A stretch of 64,000 bases of DNA from Aquisalinus flavus (GTDB lineage: Bacteria; Pseudomonadota; Alphaproteobacteria; Caulobacterales; Parvularculaceae). Position 1 is the stretch's first letter. Each line of letters opens with the position of its first letter. Made by a program: the position numbers and the translations under genes. The stretch lies in NCBI RefSeq assembly GCF_022559625.1, contig NZ_CP042288.1:1558409-1622408 (forward strand), written 5' to 3'. Below the pieces are notes generated by a model. It searched no databases. It was given only the letters and a program-made list of their open reading frames with translations, and was not told the origin of the DNA. Positions 17,701 through 24,347 of the stretch are shown here, piece after piece.

Positions 17701-17966
17701 TCGCGCCGCGCCACACCAACAAACCACGCCGCAAGACCGGTGAGCAGCGCGATGGCAAGCCGGCCGGCGAAGCGCGCGGCAAGCGCGCCGACAACGCGGA
17801 TGGCCGCAGGGATGGTCGCAAAGGCGGACCCAAAGGCAAGGGCGGCAAGCCGCCGTTCAAGGACAAGGGGCCGCGAACCTTCACCGCCGGGCCGAGCCGC
17901 AAGACCAAGGAAGCCGATCCGGACTCGCCCTTCGCTATCCTGGCCGCCCTGAAAGACAAGTCCTGA
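14787..17966 (+). CDS. Suv3-like superfamily 2 RNA helicase with low-complexity basic C-terminus
   Basis: A 1059 aa ATP-dependent helicase related to the mitochondrial degradosome helicase SUV3: Walker A GPTNTGKT (residues 24-31), DEIQ box (106-109), GSDTMKP, and motif VI region QIAGRAGRH. The helicase core covers about 1-380, followed by a Suv3-type C-terminal region to about 830. The last ~230 residues are low-complexity: Glu/Ala/Thr-rich, a short ASPAE tandem repeat, then a Lys/Arg/Gly-rich tail that probably binds RNA. ATG 14787 is chosen as the first start close to the conserved core. Its stop overlaps the S4 gene start (TGATG), and both are RNA-binding proteins. Confidence 0.88.
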   Translation: MFVNPQQTLPRSMVINRPVTAVLGPTNTGKTHYALDRMAAHESGMIGLPLRLLAREVFEKMVARKSPREVALVTGEEKIIPPNAKYFVCTVEAMPMEREVAFLAIDEIQLAADRERGRIFTHRLLHARGLSETLLLGSDTMKPILRRLIPDIGFVSRERFSKLEFIGHKKATRLPRRSAIVAFSADSVYSIAELIRRQRGGAAIIMGALSPRTRNAQAELYQSGEVDYLVATDAIGMGLNMDIDHVAFAALRKFDGVNNRLLMPAEMAQIAGRAGRHIRDGTFGTTADCVPIDEETAELIENHEFEPVTALQWRSNALEFGSLPALMNALDKKPPRRELVRSRVDEDEDALKRLAKFEDIRAMATGGGAALRLLWDICQTPDFRNVSPDQHAQMLAEIYRQLMDRGRIAEGWLRPKLERLERTDGDVDALSARIAHVRTWTYLTHKSGWLENSAYWQEKARAIEDALSDALHQKLTQRFIDRRTSVLLKKLKDDAPLLAGVTPEGEVIVEGEFVGRLIGFQFMLDPRAKGPHAKAVRHAALKALKPELAARASALANAKDKDFSLRDGNTIWWRNSAVARLEKGPLPLRPEIRLVAMEHLPVHSLPRIEARIRNWFADKVEGLLLPLMSLQKAVNQVAPKQPAEGMEGDEDKAAQRDILAGTSRGLGYRLIENFGATSRAQVADEVKALDQNERGKLRKLGVRFGEYTIFLPALLKPAPAEMLTALWALWSEKDISQMDRPKAGLTSFVLNPDVPHAYYYALGYRPSGQRAVRIDMLERLSQEIRGAREKADMREGFEPTSKMMSLVGCSGEEFESILKSLGLRKNTVKKMVPKEQPATARADGKTDTPAASEGASEVEATKDETVEGAIDPATEKTAETQANPETVQTVPEQAEVQAETADTIEDGAPATEATAAEAQMADAAGTSSSASLAASAEASPAEASPAEASPTDADAVPESVEMEEVEVTLWKLAPRHTNKPRRKTGEQRDGKPAGEARGKRADNADGRRDGRKGGPKGKGGKPPFKDKGPRTFTAGPSRKTKEADPDSPFAILAALKDKS
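17595..17639 (+). repeat. Three tandem 15-bp repeats inside the helicase gene
   Basis: GAGGCCAGTCCCGCG occurs at 17595-17609 and 17610-17624, with a variant ending ACA at 17625-17639. Each unit encodes EASPA (or T) in frame, so the copy number can change without a frameshift. It lies in the disordered linker before the basic tail. Confidence 0.85.
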
Positions 17967-18388
17967 TGACTCCAGCGCAAGGCGCAGAACAGGACAGAGG
18001 ACAGGATAGTCAGCGTATTGACAAATGGCTGTGGTGCGCGCGCTTCTTCAAGACGCGCACCCTCGCCGGCAAGGCCGCGGCCGCGGGCGATATCCGCGTG
18101 ACCCGGGCCGGCACCACCCAGCGCATCGCCAAGGCGAGCTTCTGCATCCAGCCGGGCGACACACTGTCCTTCAGCCGCGGCGAGCGTCTGTTCATCATCG
18201 AGATCGCCTCGACCGCGCCACGCCGCGGCCCCGCGCCGGAGGCGCGCGCCCTCTATGACGACCAGTCACCGCCGCCGCCGCCGCGCGCGGAAAAGCCTGC
18301 CCTGCCCTTCGCCCGCGAGCAGGGTGCCGGGCGCCCGACCAAGAAGGACCGCCGGGCGCTCGACCAGTTGAGGGAGGACGAGACGTGA
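17966..18388 (+). CDS. S4-domain RNA-binding protein (Hsp15-like)
   Basis: A 140 aa protein with an S4 RNA-binding domain at about residues 16-75 (QRIDKWLWCARFFKTRTLA and the GDxxxV segment), like heat-shock protein Hsp15, which binds stalled 50S subunits carrying nascent chains. A proline-rich linker and a basic tail (RPTKKDRRALDQLRE) follow, usual for alphaproteobacterial members. The start overlaps the helicase stop by 1 bp, and the next gene's GTG overlaps this stop, so the three genes are tightly coupled. Confidence 0.88.
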   Translation: MTPAQGAEQDRGQDSQRIDKWLWCARFFKTRTLAGKAAAAGDIRVTRAGTTQRIAKASFCIQPGDTLSFSRGERLFIIEIASTAPRRGPAPEARALYDDQSPPPPPRAEKPALPFAREQGAGRPTKKDRRALDQLREDET

Positions 18389-19038
18389 GTGACGCGAGAA
18401 GAACCGGTCCCGATCCGGCCAATCCCCATCCCCTGCCGGGCCACGAGCGTGTCAGCTATCTGAAGAATTTCATCGACACGCCGCTGATCGAGGTCGGTGA
18501 CTATACCTATTATGACGACCCGGATGGCGCGAAGGATTTCGCGACGAAAAACGTTCTGTACCATTACGATTTCACTGGTGACAGGCTCATCATCGGGAAA
18601 TTCTGCGCGCTGGCGACCAATGTCACCTTCATCATGAACGGCGCCAACCATGCCATGGGCGGGTTCTCAACCTATCCGTTCAACATTTTCGGCGGCGGCT
18701 GGGAGGAAGGCTTCGATCCGGCGAGCTGGGCGGTAAGCTATCGCGGCGACACGGTGGTCGGTCATGATGTGTGGATTGGGCGCGATGTCCGCATCATGCC
18801 GGGCGTGACCATCGGCAATGGCGCGATCATCGCAACGTCGTCCGTGGTAACAAGGGATATCCCCGCCTTCGCCATTGCCGGCGGCAACCCGGCGGAGGTG
18901 ATCAAGACGCGCTTCGATGACACCACGATCAAGGCGCTGCAAGAGATCGCCTGGTGGTATTGGGATGCAGGCAAGATCAGCCGCAACCTCAATGCCATTC
19001 GCGGCGCCGACCTCGACGCGCTGCGCCAAGCAACCTAG
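18385..19038 (+). CDS. CatB-related hexapeptide-repeat O-acetyltransferase
   Basis: A 217 aa left-handed beta-helix acyltransferase of the xenobiotic acetyltransferase group. It shows IGKFCALATNVTFIMNGANH (probable catalytic His), the FSTYPFNIF segment, and hexapeptide repeats around GHDVWIGRDVRIMPGVTIGNGAIIATSSVVTRD. Acetyl-CoA is the likely donor. GTG start overlaps the S4 stop (GTGA). Chromosomal relatives often have unknown acceptors, so antibiotic resistance should not be assumed. Confidence 0.85.
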   Translation: MSDARRTGPDPANPHPLPGHERVSYLKNFIDTPLIEVGDYTYYDDPDGAKDFATKNVLYHYDFTGDRLIIGKFCALATNVTFIMNGANHAMGGFSTYPFNIFGGGWEEGFDPASWAVSYRGDTVVGHDVWIGRDVRIMPGVTIGNGAIIATSSVVTRDIPAFAIAGGNPAEVIKTRFDDTTIKALQEIAWWYWDAGKISRNLNAIRGADLDALRQAT

Positions 19039-19063
19039 ATCAGGATAAAATCAGGAGACCGAT

Positions 19064-19519
19064 ATGTTCGACAAGCTGTTTTCGACACTGAAAGGCGACA
19101 AGGCCGAGACGCAGGACACTGTCAGCGCCGGGGAGCAGAACCGCGTGGCCTTCACCGCCCTGCTGGTCGAGGCTGCCCGCGCCGACGAGATCTACACCGA
19201 CAAGGAAAAGGGCCTGATTGCCAAGCTGGTCAAACAGCAATTCGGCATCGATGATGCCGAGGCGCTTTCCCTGCGCGAAAGGGCAGAAGAAGCCCAGGCC
19301 GAGGCGAATGACCTCTATCGCTTCTCCTCGACCGTGAAGAACGGCCTGACTGCGGAAGAAAAGATCCAGCTGGTCGAGGGCATGTGGCAGATCATCCTGT
19401 CCGACGATGCCCGCGACCCCTATGAGGACATGATCGTGCGCCGCCTCTGTGGCCTGATCTACATGTCCGACCAGGAAGCGCAGGAAGCCCGCCGCCGGGT
19501 CGAGCAACGCCAGTCATAA
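19064..19519 (+). CDS. TerB-like protein
   Basis: A 151 aa acidic, all-helical protein resembling the TerB/TerB-like family: FTALLVEAARADEIYTDKEK, then IQLVEGMWQIILSDDARDPYEDMIVRRLCGLI, the second half of a TerB two-repeat helical fold with metal-binding acidic residues. CAGGAG lies 7 bp before the ATG. It sits between the acetyltransferase and ferredoxin genes. Single TerB-like genes of this kind are common and are not evidence of tellurite resistance. Confidence 0.75.
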   Translation: MFDKLFSTLKGDKAETQDTVSAGEQNRVAFTALLVEAARADEIYTDKEKGLIAKLVKQQFGIDDAEALSLRERAEEAQAEANDLYRFSSTVKNGLTAEEKIQLVEGMWQIILSDDARDPYEDMIVRRLCGLIYMSDQEAQEARRRVEQRQS

Positions 19520-19664
19520 ACGCTTGTGACGGCTTGAACGCGCCCTCGTCGCACCCATCTTGCCATGTGGCCAAGTTCACGCCATAAGCGCGTGCTTGGA
19601 TTTAGACTGAATTTTTGGCCTGCCTCGCGCCGGCCGGCCTATCGGACAGGAGTTACGCCCGCCC

Positions 19665-20003
19665 ATGACCTACGTCGTCACCGATGCCTGCATCATGTGC
19701 AAATACACCGACTGTGTGGAGGTCTGCCCGGTCGACTGCTTCTATGAGGGCGAGAACTTCCTCGCCATCAAGCCGGATGAATGCATCGATTGCGGCGTGT
19801 GCGAGCCGGAATGCCCGGTCGAGGCGATCAAGCCCGACACCGAGGATCCCGACGGAAAATGGACCGAGCTGAACGCCCAGTATGCCGAAGCCTGGCCGAA
19901 CATCACGCGGCAGAAGGACCCGCTGCCCGACGCGGACAAATATGCCGAGATGAAGAACAAGCTGGAAACGCTGTTCAGCCCGAAACCGGGTGAAGGAGAC
20001 TGA
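19665..20003 (+). CDS. fdxA: 7Fe-8S ferredoxin FdxA
   Basis: A 112 aa ferredoxin. The N-terminus has [18 protein letters not shown] (one cluster of the 3Fe-4S type) and [16 protein letters not shown] (4Fe-4S), the arrangement of Azotobacter FdI/FdxA. A non-cluster C-terminal tail of about 45 residues is normal for the family. It is a low-potential electron carrier in the cytoplasm. The S4 - fdxA - carD order is a recurring alphaproteobacterial arrangement. Confidence 0.95.
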   Translation: MTYVVTDACIMCKYTDCVEVCPVDCFYEGENFLAIKPDECIDCGVCEPECPVEAIKPDTEDPDGKWTELNAQYAEAWPNITRQKDPLPDADKYAEMKNKLETLFSPKPGEGD

Positions 20004-20328
20004 TTTTCGGCGTCTCCCAGGGCCGCTGACCGCTTCGTCGTTTCGCTATTGCGAAAAATTGAAGTGGAAAACTGGCTAAATTTGTGCTATATGCTTGGAT
20101 CAATTGGTTTTTCCCGGTCCCCGCTGGCGGTGACCGGGCTGAAACCGGCTTTTGGTGAAGGATCGTCAGATCCCATGTAAGCAGTAAGCGGGGTCTGCTG
20201 TCCGGGTTCGATGTAACCATCGAACGGCACTGACCTCACTTTATCGGCACACCGGAGACGGTCTGAGACGTCTGGCCTGCCCCTGCAAGTAGGTGTAGCG
20301 GGCATGGCGAACGAAGGGAAGATTAATT
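20004..20328 (+). promoter_or_regulatory. Long structured leader region upstream of carD
   Basis: 325 bp with no gene. It contains three consecutive hairpins: CCCGGTC (20113-20119) with GACCGGG (20132-20138), extended inside by CCG/CGG; CAGATCCC (about 20167) with GGGGTCTG (about 20190), one G-U pair; and GTTCGATG (20206-20213) with CATCGAAC (20218-20225). A TGCTATAT word near 20085-20092 resembles an extended -10 box, which would place a transcript of about 230 nt before carD. GAAGGGA at 20313-20319 is the carD ribosome site. It could be a regulatory leader or a separate small RNA. Confidence 0.45.
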
Positions 20329-21498
20329 ATGGCTACAGCAGCCAAGAAAACGACCGCCAAGACGACCAAGAAATCGACCAAATCCAAATCGCCTGCCACG
20401 AAGAAACCCGCCACCACTCGCAAGAGCGCTGCGACGAAAACGGCGGCCAACGCTGCGGCCAAACCTGCCTCCAAGCCCACAGCCCGCAAGGCGGCGGTCA
20501 AGAAGGCCGCAACCGCCAAGCCCGCCGGCAAAAAGGCCGCTGCGCCGAAACAGCCGGTGGCCAAGAAGGCCGCTGCCAAGCCGGCGGCGAGGAAGGTAGC
20601 CGCCTCCCAGGCAGCGCCGAAAAAAGCCGCGACGAGGAAGGTTTCCGCTGCCCCGAAAGCGGCGCCGAAATCAGCCCAAGCGACGGCATCGAAACCGAAA
20701 AAGGACTCCCCCAAGAAGACCGGCACGGCAACGACGGCAAAACCAGCCGCAACCGCCAAAACCGGCAAGAAACCCGCGAAAACGCAATCACCTGAACCCG
20801 AGAGTAAAGAGAAAAACGTGAGTACAGCATCCGCCAAAAAAGTCGACCCGAAGACCGAGACCAAGCCGGCCGCCACCGCGAAGAAGTCGTCGCGCAAGGC
20901 TGCCGCTGCCAAGTCTTCCACAGCAAAAACCGGCGCAGCCAAATCCGGCGGCGCCAAGGCGGCGTCCGCGAAGGCCGCCCGGAAATCGCAGGAAGATGCC
21001 CCGAAATACAAGGTCAATGACCAGATCGTGTACCCGGCCCATGGCGTCGGCAAGATCACCGATATCGAGACGCAAGAGATCGCCAACATGAAGATCGAGC
21101 TCTACGTGATCGATTTCGACCATGAAAAGATGAAGCTTCGCGTCCCGACCGACCGTGCTGCAGAAAGCGGCATGCGCCCGCTCTCCTCGCCGGAGATCAT
21201 CGACAAGGCGATCCACATGCTGCAGGGCCGGGCCCGGATCAAACGCACCATGTGGTCGCGCCGGGCACAGGAATATGAAGCGAAGATCAATTCCGGCGAT
21301 CTGAAATCCGTCGCCGAGGTTGTCCGCGACCTGTACCGGTCCGACGACCAGCCGGAGCAGAGCTATTCCGAGCGCCAGCTCTATGAACAGGCTCTGGACC
21401 GCATGGGCCGCGAAGTCGCCGCCGTGCGCAAGGTCAGCCAGAAGGACGCGATCAAGGAGATGGAAGACTCCCTCTCCAAGAAGAAGGTCGCTGCCTGA
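20329..21498 (+). CDS. CarD-family RNA polymerase regulator with histone-H1-like N-terminal tail
   Basis: A 389 aa protein. Residues ~225-389 form a complete CarD/CdnL domain: YKVNDQIVYPAHGVGKI (RNA polymerase-interacting Tudor-like part), then the helical DNA-contact half with RRAQEYEAKINSGDL. That alone matches the usual ~165-170 aa alphaproteobacterial CarD, which stabilises open promoter complexes. Residues 1-224 are almost entirely Lys, Ala, Pro, Thr and Ser with repeated AAKKxx-type units, like histone H1 or HMGA tails. The ATG has a good GAAGGGA site. A GTG at 20818 after a GAG-rich stretch could give a shorter ~227 aa form. The gene is one uninterrupted frame. Confidence 0.9.
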   Translation: MATAAKKTTAKTTKKSTKSKSPATKKPATTRKSAATKTAANAAAKPASKPTARKAAVKKAATAKPAGKKAAAPKQPVAKKAAAKPAARKVAASQAAPKKAATRKVSAAPKAAPKSAQATASKPKKDSPKKTGTATTAKPAATAKTGKKPAKTQSPEPESKEKNVSTASAKKVDPKTETKPAATAKKSSRKAAAAKSSTAKTGAAKSGGAKAASAKAARKSQEDAPKYKVNDQIVYPAHGVGKITDIETQEIANMKIELYVIDFDHEKMKLRVPTDRAAESGMRPLSSPEIIDKAIHMLQGRARIKRTMWSRRAQEYEAKINSGDLKSVAEVVRDLYRSDDQPEQSYSERQLYEQALDRMGREVAAVRKVSQKDAIKEMEDSLSKKKVAA

Positions 21499-21518
21499 AC
21501 GCTTCCGGATGAGCGTTT

Positions 21519-22256
21519 CTAGTCCGGAATGATCCTGATATTGGCCCCGCTCGTCAGCTCGACGGCGGGGCCATTTTCTTGGTGGATCAGGCCGTATACC
21601 TCGATGCGGCGGCCCTCGAAAGACGATGGCGGCTGCCCGGCCTCGGTCATCTTCTGCGCCAGGCGCGGCTTGATCATGATGGTGAAGTCGGTCCGGTAGT
21701 CGCGCCCGAAATTCAGATAAGTCCAGTCGCGCCCCTCATAGGCATAGCGCACCCGGCCGCGCACGAAGCGCAACTGCCCCTCGCCCTCACCGGCATCATC
21801 AGCATACAGAACACGAAGCGACTCGGTCGCCCAAACGCCGCGCCCGGTGACCTGCGCCGTCAGCTGCGCGGCGCGGAAGCGGTCGTCGAACGCGGCGGGC
21901 AGCTGATCCGGCAGGATGGAGAGATGGCCCTGTTCGATCAATCTGACCTGAAGCGGCTCGGTGGTGTCTTCAGCGAAGGCGAGAACGGGCATGCGGCCCC
22001 AGCGGTCAGGCGCGCCAACGGGTTCGAGGAAAAGATCGCCAGCCGCAATGGCCGCTTCGAGGGCCGCTTGAAGGGCTGCCGCGGCGGCGTCTGCGATCGC
22101 ACTTTCCGCCGGATCGAGATCGACGCGTGATGGCGCTGCGACACCGGCAAGGCAATAGGCTGCAGCTTCATACTCGAAGCATCGCCCATCGCTCGCGCTG
22201 TCAGCGCCGGCCTGAAGGGCAGCGCCCAGGGCGAGACTCAGCGCGGCGCCGATCAC
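21519..22256 (-). CDS. SNase-like (thermonuclease family) exported protein
   Basis: A 245 aa protein with a short Ala-rich signal-like N-terminus. The middle resembles staphylococcal-nuclease-like domains (DRWGRMPVLAF, then VRLIEQGHLSI), and the end has the YLNFGRDYRTDFTIMI segment common to alphaproteobacterial 'thermonuclease family' proteins. The catalytic Arg/Glu/Arg set of true SNase is not obvious, so nuclease activity is uncertain. GTG start overlaps the pbpC stop (GTGA), so it is translated with pbpC. Confidence 0.6.
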   Translation of the reverse strand: MIGAALSLALGAALQAGADSASDGRCFEYEAAAYCLAGVAAPSRVDLDPAESAIADAAAAALQAALEAAIAAGDLFLEPVGAPDRWGRMPVLAFAEDTTEPLQVRLIEQGHLSILPDQLPAAFDDRFRAAQLTAQVTGRGVWATESLRVLYADDAGEGEGQLRFVRGRVRYAYEGRDWTYLNFGRDYRTDFTIMIKPRLAQKMTEAGQPPSSFEGRRIEVYGLIHQENGPAVELTSGANIRIIPD

Positions 22257-24337
22257 CCGGCGCTCGTCACGCTGATGGATGAGGTCGCGGCGCGCCCGGC
22301 GGCATCGACGACGGTAATCTCATAAAAACCGGGTCCGGACGGTTTCCACACCGGCCTGTTGCCGATCTCGTCACGCATGACAGGAAAGCCATCGACATAC
22401 CAGCGATAGCCCCCCTGCCCGCCGCGGGCAGCCAGCGTATAACCCTTGGCGCTGTCGCGGCTGGAGAGGTAGAGAGCAATGCCGTTTTCAGGGAAGACGA
22501 TTTCCGGCGCGCCCCTGCGCTCGTCCCGGTCGAGCCGCGCCAGCGCATCGCCGGCTTTCAGCGTGTCCTCGGGAAGGGCGGGTCTTGCCTCGGGACGGGA
22601 GAGCGCCTCCAGCCGGTCGAAGACAGCGAACATGACCGGCAGGGCGGCATCACGGCCGGTCTCGCCCGGGCGCGGCTGACCGCTGGCATGGCCGGTCCAG
22701 ACGATGACGGTATACTCATCCGTGTACCCGGCAGCCCAGGCATCGCGATAGCCATAGGACGTGCCGGTCTTGAACGCGATCTGCGGGGCGCGGGCCGTGA
22801 GCGCCGTCGGCGTACGGCCGGCAGGCGTCGGCGCGGATTTGAGGATCGCGGTGATCTCGGCGGCATTGCCGGCGCTCATGAGACGGTAGGACTGAGACCC
22901 TCGCCCCTCCCCGTCAGCCAGCCAGTCGAGCGGCAGGATCTCGCCGCCATCGGCGAGCCCGGCATAGAGCATGGCGAGATCGCGGGCGCTGAGGCCGAGG
23001 CCGCCGAGGGCGATGGCGAGGCTGGCGCGATGGTCGGTAGTGTCGGGCATTTGCGCAACGACACCGGATGCCTTCAGCGACGCGGCGAAGCGGTCCGGGC
23101 CGATCTTGTCGAGCGTCAGCACGGCGGGCACATTGAGAGAGTGCTGCAGGGCCTCGGCGAGGGTGACATCGCCGTTGAATTCCCGGTTGAAATTCTCCGG
23201 CTTGTAGCCATCGAAGGAATAGGGCGCATCATCGATCAGCGTACGCCCTGTCGCAAGGCCATCCTCGAAGGCAAGGCCGTAGATGAAGGGCTTCAGCGTC
23301 GAGCCGGGCGAGCGGCGCGCGGCGGTCATGTCGATCCAGCCGCCGGGCAGATCGAGACCGGCTGAGCCCGCCAGCGCCCGCACCTTGCGACCGTCATTCT
23401 GCACGACCAGGATCGCGGCATTGGCGGTGTCGCCCGACGTCTTGCTGTAATCGGATGCCATGCGCTCGGCCATCGCCTGCAGCCGCCCGTCGAGGCTGAG
23501 GCGCGCCTCCCCGCCCTGCGGCATCGCCGCGGCGGCAGCGTATGCGGCATGCCAGGCGTGGCGGGGCAAGGGCTGGCGGGCCGAGGGCAGAACCGCCTCA
23601 TCGGCTTCGTCGGCCAGCGATGGACTGATCGCTCCGGCCTGTTCCAGCTTGGCGAGGATGATGCGGCGGCCGGCAGCGGCAGCTTGCGGCCGGCGGTCGG
23701 GACGGCGTGCTTCGGGCGCCTGCGGCAGCGAGATCAGCAGCGCCTGCTGGGCATCGGTCAGCTGCGACGGCTCCTTGCCGAACCATGTCAGACTTGCGGC
23801 GCGCACGCCCTCGACATTCCCCCCATAGGGCGCGAGGGTCAGGTAGAGCTCGAGGATCTCCGCCTTGGACAGGCGCGCCTCCAGCTGCAGGGCACGGACC
23901 ATCTCGACCAGCTTTGACGGGATCGTGCGCGGGCGCGGCTCGAGCAGGCGGGCGGTCTGCATGGTGATGGTCGAGGCGCCGGAGACGATTTCGCCGTGGC
24001 GGATGAGCGAGCCGGTGGCGCGGAAAACCGCCAGCGGGTCGACGCCGGGATGGCTATGGAAGCGCTTGTCCTCGATGGCGATCAGGCGCTCGACAAAGAC
24101 CGGGTCGATATCCTCCAGATCCGCCTGCAGCCGCCAGCGGCGCTCGCCGTCGCGGTCGACCACCGTGAATCCGTGAAGCCATTCTCCGTTGCGGTCGAGG
24201 GCGACGGCGCTCGTGCGGACCTGGTCGAGCGGTGGCGGGAACAGCCGGTCCGCCAGCACGATGCCGCCCAACAGCACAAGGGGCAGGAGAACCAGGGCAA
24301 TCCCCGCCCTTTGCCAGAACGGTCTGCGGCTGATCAT
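22253..24337 (-). CDS. pbpC: Penicillin-binding protein 1C
   Basis: A 694 aa bifunctional class A PBP: N-terminal membrane anchor (about 10-30), glycosyltransferase domain with EDKRFHSHPGVDP, transpeptidase domain with active S346 (SPGSTLKPF), the SxN motif (HSLNVP) and KTGTSYGYRDAW, then the BiPBP_C domain typical of PBP1C. The start at 24337 is chosen because the longer in-frame opening overlaps the preceding gene and has no ribosome site. It begins 10 bp after the alpha-2-macroglobulin gene. The two are classically co-encoded: the macroglobulin traps attacking proteases and PBP1C repairs peptidoglycan. Confidence 0.95.
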   Translation of the reverse strand: MISRRPFWQRAGIALVLLPLVLLGGIVLADRLFPPPLDQVRTSAVALDRNGEWLHGFTVVDRDGERRWRLQADLEDIDPVFVERLIAIEDKRFHSHPGVDPLAVFRATGSLIRHGEIVSGASTITMQTARLLEPRPRTIPSKLVEMVRALQLEARLSKAEILELYLTLAPYGGNVEGVRAASLTWFGKEPSQLTDAQQALLISLPQAPEARRPDRRPQAAAAGRRIILAKLEQAGAISPSLADEADEAVLPSARQPLPRHAWHAAYAAAAAMPQGGEARLSLDGRLQAMAERMASDYSKTSGDTANAAILVVQNDGRKVRALAGSAGLDLPGGWIDMTAARRSPGSTLKPFIYGLAFEDGLATGRTLIDDAPYSFDGYKPENFNREFNGDVTLAEALQHSLNVPAVLTLDKIGPDRFAASLKASGVVAQMPDTTDHRASLAIALGGLGLSARDLAMLYAGLADGGEILPLDWLADGEGRGSQSYRLMSAGNAAEITAILKSAPTPAGRTPTALTARAPQIAFKTGTSYGYRDAWAAGYTDEYTVIVWTGHASGQPRPGETGRDAALPVMFAVFDRLEALSRPEARPALPEDTLKAGDALARLDRDERRGAPEIVFPENGIALYLSSRDSAKGYTLAARGGQGGYRWYVDGFPVMRDEIGNRPVWKPSGPGFYEITVVDAAGRAATSSISVTSAG

Positions 24338-24347
24338 CCGCCTGCCC

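Noticed and set aside
18385..19038. Acetyltransferase as an antibiotic resistance gene
   Set aside because: It belongs to the broad CatB/Vat family, sits in a stable chromosomal operon and shows no sign of transfer.
19064..19519. TerB-like gene as tellurite resistance
   Set aside because: No terC, terD or terZ genes are near; isolated TerB-like proteins are widespread.
20059..20075. GAAGTGGAAAAC, similar to the reverse complement of the RIME-like core
   Set aside because: The match is short and the second arm and flanking palindrome are missing.
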